Shown in pieces: positions 1-5,498 of a DNA stretch of 5,498 nucleotides (position 1 is its first letter; each line of letters starts with the position of its first letter). A model generated the notes under the pieces. The model made no database searches and was not told the DNA's origin. It was given only the letters and a program-made list of their open reading frames with translations. The position numbers and the translations under genes were made by a program. The stretch comes from Thiomargarita sp. GTDB taxonomy: Bacteria > Pseudomonadota > Gammaproteobacteria > Beggiatoales > Beggiatoaceae. The DNA lies in assembly GCA_030618965.1 (NCBI GenBank), contig JAUXCJ010000114.1:1-5498 (forward strand), in the 5' to 3' direction.

Positions 1-225
1 ATCACCCGGTTGAATACCGACGGCTTCAAGTGCTAAATGTAGCCCAGCGGTGCCAGAGTTCACCGCTAAAGCGTGGGGCATACCGACAAATTGGGCAAAG
101 TCTTTTTCAAAACGCTTGGTTTTAGGGCCTGTAGTCCACCAACCAGAGCGTAATGTATCAACTACTTCATTAATTTCTGGTTCACCGAGACACGGTAAAG
201 CAAAAGGAAGAAAGTTCTCACTCAC
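1..225 (-). CDS. DegT/DnrJ/EryC1/StrS-family sugar aminotransferase, N-terminal part (runs off left edge)
   Basis: Only the first 75 codons lie in the window; the gene continues past base 1. The family consists of PLP-dependent aminotransferases that transfer an amino group from glutamate to a keto sugar nucleotide, giving amino-sugar precursors for surface polysaccharides, lipid A or protein glycans. Visible hallmarks are the start [13 protein letters not shown], the SGWWTTGP stretch (residues 27-34), which resembles SGWITTGP of ArnB, and [11 protein letters not shown] (56-66), the loop that contacts the PLP phosphate. The catalytic lysine lies beyond the edge, so the exact sugar cannot be assigned. 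The start is GTG at 225, chosen because GGAG lies 7 nt upstream and the family's conserved N-terminus begins immediately after it. It follows the kinase gene on the same strand with a 73-bp gap, which fits a polysaccharide operon. The family call is firm; the substrate is unknown. Confidence 0.9.
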   Translation of the reverse strand, partial: MSENFLPFALPCLGEPEINEVVDTLRSGWWTTGPKTKRFEKDFAQFVGMPHALAVNSGTAGLHLALEAVGIQPGD

Positions 226-232
226 CTTGTTA

Positions 233-236
233 CTCC
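233..236 (-). promoter_or_regulatory. Ribosome binding site for the GTG-started aminotransferase
   Basis: GGAG on the minus strand is followed by a 7-nt spacer (TAACAAG) and then GTG at 225-223. It decides the start: there is no ATG near the conserved N-terminus, and the first in-frame ATG is codon 49. Confidence 0.75.
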
Positions 237-242
237 AATATT

Positions 243-272
243 ATTATAGGTTAATTACGGAGCAGGTTGCAA
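243..272 (-). promoter_or_regulatory. Possible sigma70 promoter for the aminotransferase
   Basis: On the minus strand TTGCAA (267-272) is followed 18 bp later by a perfect TATAAT (243-248). The expected start would be near 236, leaving a leader of only about ten bases in which the ribosome binding site would be at the very 5' end. That weakens the case, as does the imperfect -35 box (4 of 6). The gene may simply be read through from the kinase. Confidence 0.3.
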
Positions 273-281
273 ACTTGCTCC
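259..281 (-). terminator. Hairpin between kinase and aminotransferase genes (weak terminator or attenuator)
   Basis: A 23-nt inverted repeat starts 18 bases after the kinase stop codon. Arms GGAGCA and TGCTCC enclose one A-C mismatch, a further GTT/AAC pairing and a TGC loop. No T-run follows on the minus strand, so it is not a classical intrinsic terminator. Partial attenuation, or protection of an mRNA 3' end within the operon, is more likely. It overlaps the possible -35 box of the next gene. Confidence 0.4.
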
Positions 282-298
282 AGCAAAGATCTCACCGA

Positions 299-2563
299 TT
301 ACACCCCATAATAAGAGGTCTTTTCTGTTTTAACATGATTTAAAACAATATTCAGTGCTGGGATATTAACTTTACGCAGGTTTTTAAGACCATCAAGTAC
401 AATTCTATCAGATGTAACATCTGCCTTGACTACATACAACACCTGGTTAGAAACCTTAGCCAGCATCATCGCATCACTTACTAATACTGCCGGAGGGGTG
501 TCAATAATCACATACTGATAATCTTGACACAATTGTTCTAATATATCTTTAAAGCTTTCTGAAGAAAGTAATTCTAACGGATTAGGTGGTATGGCTCCAC
601 TGGAAATGATATCAACATTAAGTTCTTCAGGCATTTGACGAATACACTCATTCATAGGTAGTGTGCCTGTTACCAGTTCAGATAAACCTGGAGCTGGGGG
701 ATTAGTACTCCATCCAAAAATCTTTGCCAAGCTTGGCCTACGCATATCTGCTTCAATTAACAAGGTTTTTCCTATTTGTCCGAGTGCAAAGGCTTGATTT
801 ATGCATACGGTTGTCTTTCCCTCACCCTGTTCCGAGGAGGTGACCATTAATATTTTATGTGAATTATCAATACCAGATAGTATAATACCAGTACGAAGAG
901 TGCGAACCGATTCAGCAAATTGGCTTTTGGGTGCTTTTAAAAACATCCATTGTGGTTTGTTTTTCTTACCAGTTTCAATTCTTGGTAATGTGCCCAGTAG
1001 AGGAATTCCCAATTTATGTTCGACATCTTCACTAGTTTTTATAGTATTATCAAGATATTCTACTAAAAATGCTAACATGGTTGAAACCAGAAAACCTAAC
1101 CCTAAACCCATCATTAGAGTCCGTTTCTTTTTAGGTTTATAAGGCGAAGTAGCTACTAAAGCCAGTTCAATCACTCGTCCAACAGTTGATTGTAAAGCTT
1201 GTATATCTTGCGAAGCTTCAGTTTCCTTATAGCGGGTCAAAAATAGTTCATAGAGTCTGCGATTCACTTCAAACTCTCTTTGCAATGTGACCAATCCAGA
1301 TTCTTTACGATTAAGTTTCTTAATTTCAGCCTGTTTTTCTTTGAGTACTTGTTTTAGAATTTTAACATTAGCAGCCGCCATTTGATATTCATTAATAATG
1401 CCGCCAATAACGAGTTTAATTTGCGTAGCAGTATTCTTTTTTGCTGTTTTCAGTTCTGCTCTGGCTGCGATAATATTAGGATGTTTTTGTCCATAACGCC
1501 CACTTTGTTCTGATAATTTTTGTACAGCCGCCAATTCTATTGCTTTCAGTCCTTGTATCAAAGGATGATTGAGAATAGCAGGAATAGATTCAATATCTTG
1601 GTTTGATTTTCTTCGTAATAATTGTACTTGTTTGTAGACTGTTTCTGCCTCAATGAGTCGCAGACGGGCCTTAATCAAATTAGATGCTATTTCTCCAATC
1701 TGATTAACTGCAACACTTTTAATTCCTGCAACATTGACTATATTATGACGTTGCATATAATTTTGCAGCTTTTTTTCAGACTGTCTCAGACTGTTACGCA
1801 ATTTTCTTAAACGTTTATTCAACCATCCAGTCACTTTTTTGGTAATCGCGAATTTCTCTTGAAGGTCATTTTCAATATAGATATTTGCTAATGTATTAGG
1901 AATAATGGCAGCTAATTGTGCATCAGGAGACTCAAAGCTAATTTCTACTAATTGGGTTTTAGGTATTGTTCTCACACTTAAACTTCCGATAATAGCATTA
2001 ACAATTGCTTGGTGTCTTTTTTCAAGCATAGGGGGCTTTTTAGGGGAGGGCTTTTTAGGTACTGAGTTTGCACCGATAAACCACTTATACCAAGTTGTGG
2101 GTAACAAGTAACCCCAATGCCAATCATTCTCTGATTTCGGTTTCGGGGCAAATGCCGGATGAGAAACTAAGTTGAGCTTATCAACTACTTTTTTCACTAA
2201 AAGCCTAGAACTTATGATTTTTAACTGCGTGTGGTCTCCTACGACTGAACCAACTTCACTCACTTCTTCAATCGCAATGACATTGAGCTTATCAAATTCG
2301 ATGATTAAGCGAACAGTAGAACGATAAATAGGTTGTAATGAATTAACATAAAGAGCAACAAATAAACCAATCATTAAGCTAAGTCCTAAAATTTGCCATT
2401 TATATTTATTGAACACATGCCAGTAATATTGTAAATCAGCCGTTTTAGTGTGATCAAAAGGTACTTCATTGTCGTCGTCTTGGACAGCAAAAGCTTGATT
2501 GCCATCAAAACTGATATGTAGATAATTGTCTGATGCTTGGGTTTTACTATTCGTAGTCATCAT
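299..2563 (-). CDS. Polysaccharide co-polymerase / bacterial tyrosine autokinase (Wzc/GumC-type, 754 aa)
   Basis: This is an inner-membrane protein of the PCP-2 type, which controls chain length and export of capsule or exopolysaccharide and autophosphorylates on C-terminal tyrosines. Order of parts: a cytosolic N-tail (1-55); a first membrane helix (about 56-76); a Wzz-like periplasmic domain with long coiled-coil segments (about 240-320 and 360-425); a GNVR-type stretch LQREFEVNRRLYELFLTRYK (427-446); a second membrane helix (about 482-503); and the CpsD/CapB-like kinase. The kinase shows the oligomerisation motif E551-x2-R554-x2-R557, Walker A SSEQGEGKTT (576-585, K583), Walker A' LLIEADMRRP (601-610) and Walker B YVIIDTPP (684-691). 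Walker A' has Glu604 where Asp is usual, and the tyrosine tail is only Y751-Y752. A PKKPS repeat lies at 169-178. The start is the first of two adjacent ATGs, with AAGGAA upstream. The gene precedes the aminotransferase gene. The family assignment is firm; the polymer is unknown. Confidence 0.95.
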   Translation of the reverse strand: MMTTNSKTQASDNYLHISFDGNQAFAVQDDDNEVPFDHTKTADLQYYWHVFNKYKWQILGLSLMIGLFVALYVNSLQPIYRSTVRLIIEFDKLNVIAIEEVSEVGSVVGDHTQLKIISSRLLVKKVVDKLNLVSHPAFAPKPKSENDWHWGYLLPTTWYKWFIGANSVPKKPSPKKPPMLEKRHQAIVNAIIGSLSVRTIPKTQLVEISFESPDAQLAAIIPNTLANIYIENDLQEKFAITKKVTGWLNKRLRKLRNSLRQSEKKLQNYMQRHNIVNVAGIKSVAVNQIGEIASNLIKARLRLIEAETVYKQVQLLRRKSNQDIESIPAILNHPLIQGLKAIELAAVQKLSEQSGRYGQKHPNIIAARAELKTAKKNTATQIKLVIGGIINEYQMAAANVKILKQVLKEKQAEIKKLNRKESGLVTLQREFEVNRRLYELFLTRYKETEASQDIQALQSTVGRVIELALVATSPYKPKKKRTLMMGLGLGFLVSTMLAFLVEYLDNTIKTSEDVEHKLGIPLLGTLPRIETGKKNKPQWMFLKAPKSQFAESVRTLRTGIILSGIDNSHKILMVTSSEQGEGKTTVCINQAFALGQIGKTLLIEADMRRPSLAKIFGWSTNPPAPGLSELVTGTLPMNECIRQMPEELNVDIISSGAIPPNPLELLSSESFKDILEQLCQDYQYVIIDTPPAVLVSDAMMLAKVSNQVLYVVKADVTSDRIVLDGLKNLRKVNIPALNIVLNHVKTEKTSYYGV
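2033..2059. repeat. 15-bp in-frame tandem duplication inside the kinase gene
   Basis: GGGCTTTTTAGG occurs at 2033-2044 and again at 2048-2059, a period of 15 bp. In the minus-strand protein this encodes PKKPS followed by PKKPP (residues 169-178), a short Lys/Pro-rich segment in the periplasmic domain. Replication slippage is the simplest origin. Confidence 0.7.
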
Positions 2564-2607
2564 TATTAAATTTCCTTAGCTATACTAGATTTTGCTTTTA
2601 TTACGCT

Positions 2608-2636
2608 ATAATATATAAAAGCAACTTTTTTGCCAA
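2608..2636 (-). promoter_or_regulatory. Sigma70-like promoter of the kinase gene
   Basis: On the minus strand TTGGCA (2631-2636, 5 of 6 consensus) is followed by a 17-bp spacer and TATTAT (2608-2613, 5 of 6). The predicted start is near 2601, giving a leader of about 38 nt with AAGGAA ahead of the ATG at 2563. This is the best promoter match seen in the window. The -35 box lies inside the left arm of the 94-bp inverted repeat. Confidence 0.6.
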
Positions 2637-2714
2637 CTAATTGATTATACAAAATCGCAATTTTATACATTTAATGGCTTGTAATTTCATACCTAAATTA
2701 GTTAAAAAAGTTGC
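2621..2714. repeat. 94-bp segment bounded by imperfect inverted repeats
   Basis: The right arm is AATTAGTTAAAAAAGTTGC (2696-2714, 19 nt). The left arm (2621-2642, 22 nt) is its reverse complement with three extra bases (GCC) inserted after GCAACTTTTTT. The outer 11 bp and inner 8 bp match exactly. The interior is AT-rich and non-coding and holds a small palindrome, AAAATCGCAATTTT (2651-2664). The shape resembles a small mobile element of MITE type, but no clear target-site duplication flanks it. It could equally be a long-loop RNA stem. It fills most of the gap between the HsdM-like gene and the kinase. Confidence 0.55.
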
Positions 2715-2719
2715 ACTTT
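2704..2719 (-). terminator. Weak terminator-like hairpin after the HsdM-like gene
   Basis: Immediately after the stop codon, the minus strand reads AAAGT-GCA-ACTTT followed by TTT. The stem has five pairs, four of them A-T, so it is weak. It overlaps the right arm of the 94-bp inverted repeat. Confidence 0.25.
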
Positions 2720-2723
2720 GCGT

Positions 2724-4085
2724 TTATTCCAATTCATCCTCCAAAAGTACAGTTAAGGCTTTTAAATCTAACACTGCATCATCTAAAAATGCTGAAATTT
2801 CATCATTAACAATCTTTCTTACTTCTTCATTTTCTAACCAACACAAATCTAATCTATCACCCTGTTCTGCCAAAGCTTCACGGTTGAAACAACGCCAATT
2901 ACCCTCCTCGCCTTCATCTTGGCGGGGAGCTTTTCCTAAAGGATCATCACCATAAACCATTTCAAAGGGCCTCAAATGCTCTCGTGTTAAATGTAAATAT
3001 TCTCCCAAAATCGGCCATTGAGTTCGTGCATCAAAAAACCAAACATTTTCGGTTTTTTCCTCCTCCGTCTTGCCTTTTCTAAAAAAAACAATATGTGCCT
3101 GTACCTTATGTGGATAAAATACACCTTCAGGCAAGCGTAGCACCGTATGTACAACGCAAGTCTCCAATAAGCTGTAGCGTAACTCTTGTGCATACCCGGC
3201 GGCACTTAATATTTTGTCTGGTAATATAACAGCTGCGCGTCCTCCAGGTTTCAGTATTTGGTAACTATGCTGCAATAAAGCCAAAGATCTCTCTTGTTTG
3301 TCCAAATCATCAATGGGATCATTGATAAGCTGCATACTTAATATCACATCAGCCAGCGGCCACTTTTCTATATTTGATAATAAACTATCACCCCAGCGCA
3401 CCGGCAGAGATTGGGAATCTCCAACACCATGTAATAAGCAATTCATCAATGCTAAACGTTGTCGCACTAATTCTGGTTCTATCGCAATAATTGTATGTTT
3501 TTTAAGGTCTTTATCAAAGAAATCATCACTGGTTACTTTAACATACTGATCAGTTGTTACCACAAAACTTGCTGTGCCTGCGAGTGGATCTTGAATTGAC
3601 TCTCCACGCTGTGGTTGTGTTAAAACAACCATGATATCGACCAATGGACGCGGAACTATATATAAAGAATTATCTGTTTCATAAGCACAATTTTGTAATA
3701 AATTTTCGTAAACAGCACCGAATTCATCGCTGGGCAAGCCATCAATAATAGCAAGTGCGCTGATGGCTTGTGCCAATTGCTCATGATTTTTAAAAGAAGT
3801 GTCAGCATGTGCATATATCCCTGCAATATTAGGATCATTCACTAGACTCATTTCTTTTATAAAACGTTGATAATATTCATACTGCTCTCTACCCGGCTTG
3901 CTAATTAAAGTCAGCCAGCTAAAATGAGTTGGCACAAAACTGGCCTTACCTAAAGCCGGTGCTATTTTTAAAAACAATAGCCAAGTCAATTCTGTCAGAT
4001 AAGTATGAAAAGAAAGACCTTCCTGATGCAAACGCTTAGCAGGTGTCCAAAGTTTTTGTGTAATTTCAGCAATAGTATTTCTCAT
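2724..4085 (-). CDS. hsdM: HsdM-like type I DNA adenine methyltransferase homologue with degenerate catalytic motifs (453 aa)
   Basis: HsdM subunits bind SAM and methylate adenine in complex with an HsdS specificity subunit. This protein aligns by eye with EcoKI HsdM (529 aa) from its N-terminal helical domain (QKLWTPAKRLHQEGLSF) through the methylase core. Retained features are motif I DPLAGTASF (166-174), the acidic ribose-binding E203, RLALMNCLLHG (210-220), LKPGGRAAVILPD (278-290) and LRLPEGVFY (316-324). Lost features are motif X GQYFTP, which reads SLYIVP (140-145), and catalytic NPPF, which reads MQLI (251-254) after ADVILS. A nearby NDPI (255-258) is at best a displaced remnant. Methylation activity is therefore doubtful. 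The C-terminus is shorter than in EcoKI, with an acidic tail. The ATG at 4085 is preferred over a TTG at 4136 because it matches the EcoKI N-terminus and lies downstream of a possible promoter; no clear ribosome binding site is visible. No hsdS or hsdR is present. The frame is intact, arguing for selection or recent decay. Confidence 0.85.
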   Translation of the reverse strand: MRNTIAEITQKLWTPAKRLHQEGLSFHTYLTELTWLLFLKIAPALGKASFVPTHFSWLTLISKPGREQYEYYQRFIKEMSLVNDPNIAGIYAHADTSFKNHEQLAQAISALAIIDGLPSDEFGAVYENLLQNCAYETDNSLYIVPRPLVDIMVVLTQPQRGESIQDPLAGTASFVVTTDQYVKVTSDDFFDKDLKKHTIIAIEPELVRQRLALMNCLLHGVGDSQSLPVRWGDSLLSNIEKWPLADVILSMQLINDPIDDLDKQERSLALLQHSYQILKPGGRAAVILPDKILSAAGYAQELRYSLLETCVVHTVLRLPEGVFYPHKVQAHIVFFRKGKTEEEKTENVWFFDARTQWPILGEYLHLTREHLRPFEMVYGDDPLGKAPRQDEGEEGNWRCFNREALAEQGDRLDLCWLENEEVRKIVNDEISAFLDDAVLDLKALTVLLEDELE

Positions 4086-4091
4086 AATCTG

Positions 4092-4097
4092 TATAAT
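4092..4097 (+). promoter_or_regulatory. Possible -10 box for the CBS-domain gene
   Basis: A perfect TATAAT lies on the plus strand about 95 bases upstream of the ATG at 4192, in the divergent region. No good -35 box is found 16-18 bp upstream. If real, it overlaps the start region of the HsdM-like gene. Confidence 0.25.
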
Positions 4098-4107
4098 ATT
4101 TTGGTCG

Positions 4108-4136
4108 AAAATAGAAAATCTGCTTAAAACCTTCAA
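4108..4136 (-). promoter_or_regulatory. Possible promoter of the HsdM-like gene
   Basis: On the minus strand TTGAAG (4131-4136) and TATTTT (4108-4113) are separated by 17 bp, each matching 4 of 6 consensus bases. Transcription would start near 4101, a short distance ahead of the ATG at 4085. This supports that start over the TTG at 4136. The match is weak. Confidence 0.3.
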
Positions 4137-4191
4137 TCTTTAGTGGTTTTTGGCATCAACATCATTCATTCACAGAAAAGGCTTTTTAATT

Positions 4192-4617
4192 ATGATTACA
4201 GTAACAGAATTGATGATGGATCAATTATACACCCTCAAACCCACTAATACGGTACATCAAGCGCGTGATTTAATGCTTGATAAACAGATACGACATATTC
4301 CTATTGTCGATAATAGTGGAAAATTCATAGGTTTATTGACTAAACGCGACATACTCGCAGCCTCCATATCCTCGCTGGCAGAGATTAATAATACCGAGCG
4401 CGAAGAGCTTGAAGATGGTATTCCGATAGCTGAAATTATGATTACTGATGTGGTTGTTGCACAAGAGGATGCAAGTTTGCTTAATGCAGCACAGCATCTA
4501 TTAGATCAAAAACATGGTTGCCTGCCCATTTTCAGAGGTGATAAATTGGTTGGTATTTTAACCGAATCCGATTTTGTGAGGTTAGCAGTTCACTTGATGA
4601 AAAATTCCGCAAAATAA
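4192..4617 (+). CDS. Tandem CBS-domain protein (141 aa)
   Basis: The protein consists of one CBS pair (Bateman module) and little else. CBS1 spans about residues 4-57 and CBS2 about 77-135, joined by an acidic linker (EINNTEREELED). Each repeat ends with the G-h-h-T-x-x-D signature that commonly contacts adenine nucleotide ribose: GLLTKRD (47-53) and GILTESD (121-127). Such modules bind AMP, ATP or SAM and regulate a partner, but no effector domain, signal peptide or membrane helix is present here, so the partner is unknown. The start is ATG at 4192, preceded by AAAAGG (4176-4181) with a 10-nt spacer. The family begins close to the VTELM stretch, so an upstream in-frame TTG at 4150 is unlikely. 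It diverges from the HsdM-like gene and lies 100 bp ahead of mrp on the same strand, with no terminator between. The domain call is firm; the function is open. Confidence 0.9.
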   Translation: MITVTELMMDQLYTLKPTNTVHQARDLMLDKQIRHIPIVDNSGKFIGLLTKRDILAASISSLAEINNTEREELEDGIPIAEIMITDVVVAQEDASLLNAAQHLLDQKHGCLPIFRGDKLVGILTESDFVRLAVHLMKNSAK

Positions 4618-4639
4618 ATCTGGCTATAAAACCTAAGTA

Positions 4640-4667
4640 TTGAATTCTATAAGCCTGCCCTTATCAA
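4640..4667 (+). promoter_or_regulatory. Possible promoter for mrp
   Basis: TTGAAT (4640-4645) and TATCAA (4662-4667) are 16 bp apart, each matching 4 of 6 consensus bases. An alternative -10 box, TACAAT (4691-4696), is a better hexamer but has no -35 partner and would leave a very short leader. Read-through from the CBS gene is also possible. Confidence 0.25.
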
Positions 4668-4717
4668 ACTAGCTTATTAAATTAATTAAATACAATAATT
4701 CACTTTGGAGAAAAAGC

Positions 4718-5498
4718 ATGGCTGACATGGCTGATAAGCAACAGGTTGAAACTGCCATTAAAGAATATATTGATCCCTATTTACAAAAAGACTTGGTTTC
4801 TAGCAAAGCTGTTAAAAACATTCAGATTGAAGATAGCACAGTCACAATTGATGTGACGCTTGGTTATCCAAGTAAAGGCTATAATGACATATTAAGCAAT
4901 GAGCTGAAAACCAAGATTAGTGCCTTGGATGGTGTCAGTACGGTTAATATCAATCTGAGCAATAAAATTGTCTCTCATGCTGTACAAAAAGGCGTTGATC
5001 CTATTAAAGGGGTTAAAAATATCATCGCGGTTGCCTCTGGTAAAGGCGGTGTTGGCAAATCAACCACGGCTGTTAATCTGGCTTTAGCTTTATCAGCAGA
5101 AGGGGCTAATGTCGGCATATTAGATGCAGATATTTATGGCCCTAGTCAACCTCGTATGCTTGGCGTTAGTGGTCAAAAGCCAGAAACTACGGATGGGAAT
5201 TCTCTTGAGCCTGTGATGAACTATCATTTACAATCCATGTCTATCGGATTCTTAGTAGAAGAAGAAACTCCGATGATTTGGCGTGGTCCGATGGTGACAC
5301 AAGCCTTGGAGCAATTGCTTAAAGATACCCGTTGGCATGATCTTGACTATTTAGTAGTCGATCTCCCACCTGGCACTGGTGATACCCAATTAACTTTAGC
5401 CCAAAAAATCCCTGTCAGTGGTGCTGTGATTGTGACTACCCCCCAAGATATTGCCCTGATTGATGCCCGTAAAGGCTTAAAAATGTTTGAAAAAGTCA
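4718..5498 (+). CDS. mrp: Mrp/ApbC iron-sulfur cluster carrier P-loop ATPase, N-terminal part (runs off right edge)
   Basis: 260 codons are visible; E. coli Mrp is 369 aa, so roughly the last third is missing. Mrp/ApbC proteins are cytosolic dimeric ATPases that bind a bridging Fe-S cluster and pass it to apo-proteins. The N-terminus (about 8-85) is a MIP18/DUF59-like domain. The ATPase follows, with the deviant Walker [11 protein letters not shown] (107-116; signature lysine K109, P-loop K114), the switch region [10 protein letters not shown] (136-145), IWRGPMV (187-193) and Walker [13 protein letters not shown] (211-222). The CxxC pair that holds the cluster would be just beyond the right edge and cannot be checked. 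The start is ATG at 4718, with GGAG 7 nt upstream (4707-4710); a second in-frame ATG at 4727 is too far from it. No missing or altered key residue is seen in the visible part. The identification is firm. Confidence 0.96.
   Translation, partial: MADMADKQQVETAIKEYIDPYLQKDLVSSKAVKNIQIEDSTVTIDVTLGYPSKGYNDILSNELKTKISALDGVSTVNINLSNKIVSHAVQKGVDPIKGVKNIIAVASGKGGVGKSTTAVNLALALSAEGANVGILDADIYGPSQPRMLGVSGQKPETTDGNSLEPVMNYHLQSMSIGFLVEEETPMIWRGPMVTQALEQLLKDTRWHDLDYLVVDLPPGTGDTQLTLAQKIPVSGAVIVTTPQDIALIDARKGLKMFEKV

Noticed and set aside
50..343. 97-codon plus-strand open frame across the aminotransferase start and the kinase end
   Set aside because: It overlaps two real genes on the opposite strand, crosses their hairpin-bearing gap and shows no protein family features.
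801..1142. 113-codon plus-strand open frame opposite the kinase gene
   Set aside because: It lies wholly within the well-supported kinase coding region on the other strand and has no recognisable domain. The same holds for plus-strand frames at 1622-1810 and 1905-2111.
2651..2664. Short palindrome AAAATCGCAATTTT as a possible operator
   Set aside because: It lies in AT-rich sequence where such palindromes are frequent, and it matches no operator I recognise.
2641..2955. Plus-strand open frame covering the inverted repeat and the 3' end of the HsdM-like gene
   Set aside because: Most of it is antisense to the HsdM-like coding sequence and its start lies in the inverted repeat; the low-complexity Ser-rich product has no recognisable family.
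4086..4136. N-terminal extension of the HsdM-like protein from a TTG codon
   Set aside because: EcoKI HsdM starts at the position matching the ATG at 4085, and the extra 17 codons overlap a plausible promoter.
4150..4191. N-terminal extension of the CBS protein from a TTG codon
   Set aside because: It would add 14 residues outside the CBS fold with no good ribosome binding site, whereas the ATG at 4192 has AAAAGG upstream and fits the family start.
4649..4664. Small inverted repeat ATAAG/CTTAT between the CBS gene and mrp
   Set aside because: The stem is only five AT-rich pairs with a six-base loop and no T-run, so it does not qualify as a terminator and is expected by chance in AT-rich sequence.

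Overview
The window comes from an AT-rich bacterial chromosome, probably a gammaproteobacterium. The Mrp N-terminus, the HsdM-like protein (which aligns by eye along most of its length with E. coli EcoKI HsdM) and the Wzc/GumC-type kinase all read as proteobacterial. No RNA gene or marker fixes the genus, so this placement is an inference. No tRNA, rRNA, CRISPR array or insertion sequence was seen.

Layout: three genes lie on the minus strand and two on the plus strand, diverging from about 4086-4191. On the minus strand, reading right to left, are an HsdM-like adenine methyltransferase homologue (2724-4085), a polysaccharide co-polymerase/bacterial tyrosine kinase (299-2563), and the first 75 codons of a DegT/DnrJ/EryC1/StrS sugar aminotransferase (1-225, running off the left edge). 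On the plus strand are a small protein made of two CBS domains (4192-4617) and the first 260 codons of the Mrp/ApbC iron-sulfur carrier ATPase (4718-5498, running off the right edge).

The kinase and aminotransferase form the edge of a surface-polysaccharide locus. The kinase would control chain length and export, and the aminotransferase would make an amino-sugar nucleotide precursor. A good sigma70-like promoter (TTGGCA, 17 bp, TATTAT) sits just upstream of the kinase. The plus-strand pair is ordinary housekeeping: a probable adenine-nucleotide sensor followed by an Fe-S carrier.

The most unusual item is the HsdM-like protein. The fold is well preserved and the reading frame is intact, but the SAM-pocket motif GQYFTP reads SLYIVP and the catalytic NPPF position reads MQLI. 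There is no hsdS or hsdR in the window. It looks like a pseudo-methyltransferase rather than part of a working type I restriction system. A second item is a 94-bp segment bounded by near-perfect inverted repeats between this gene and the kinase; its left arm contains the kinase -35 box.
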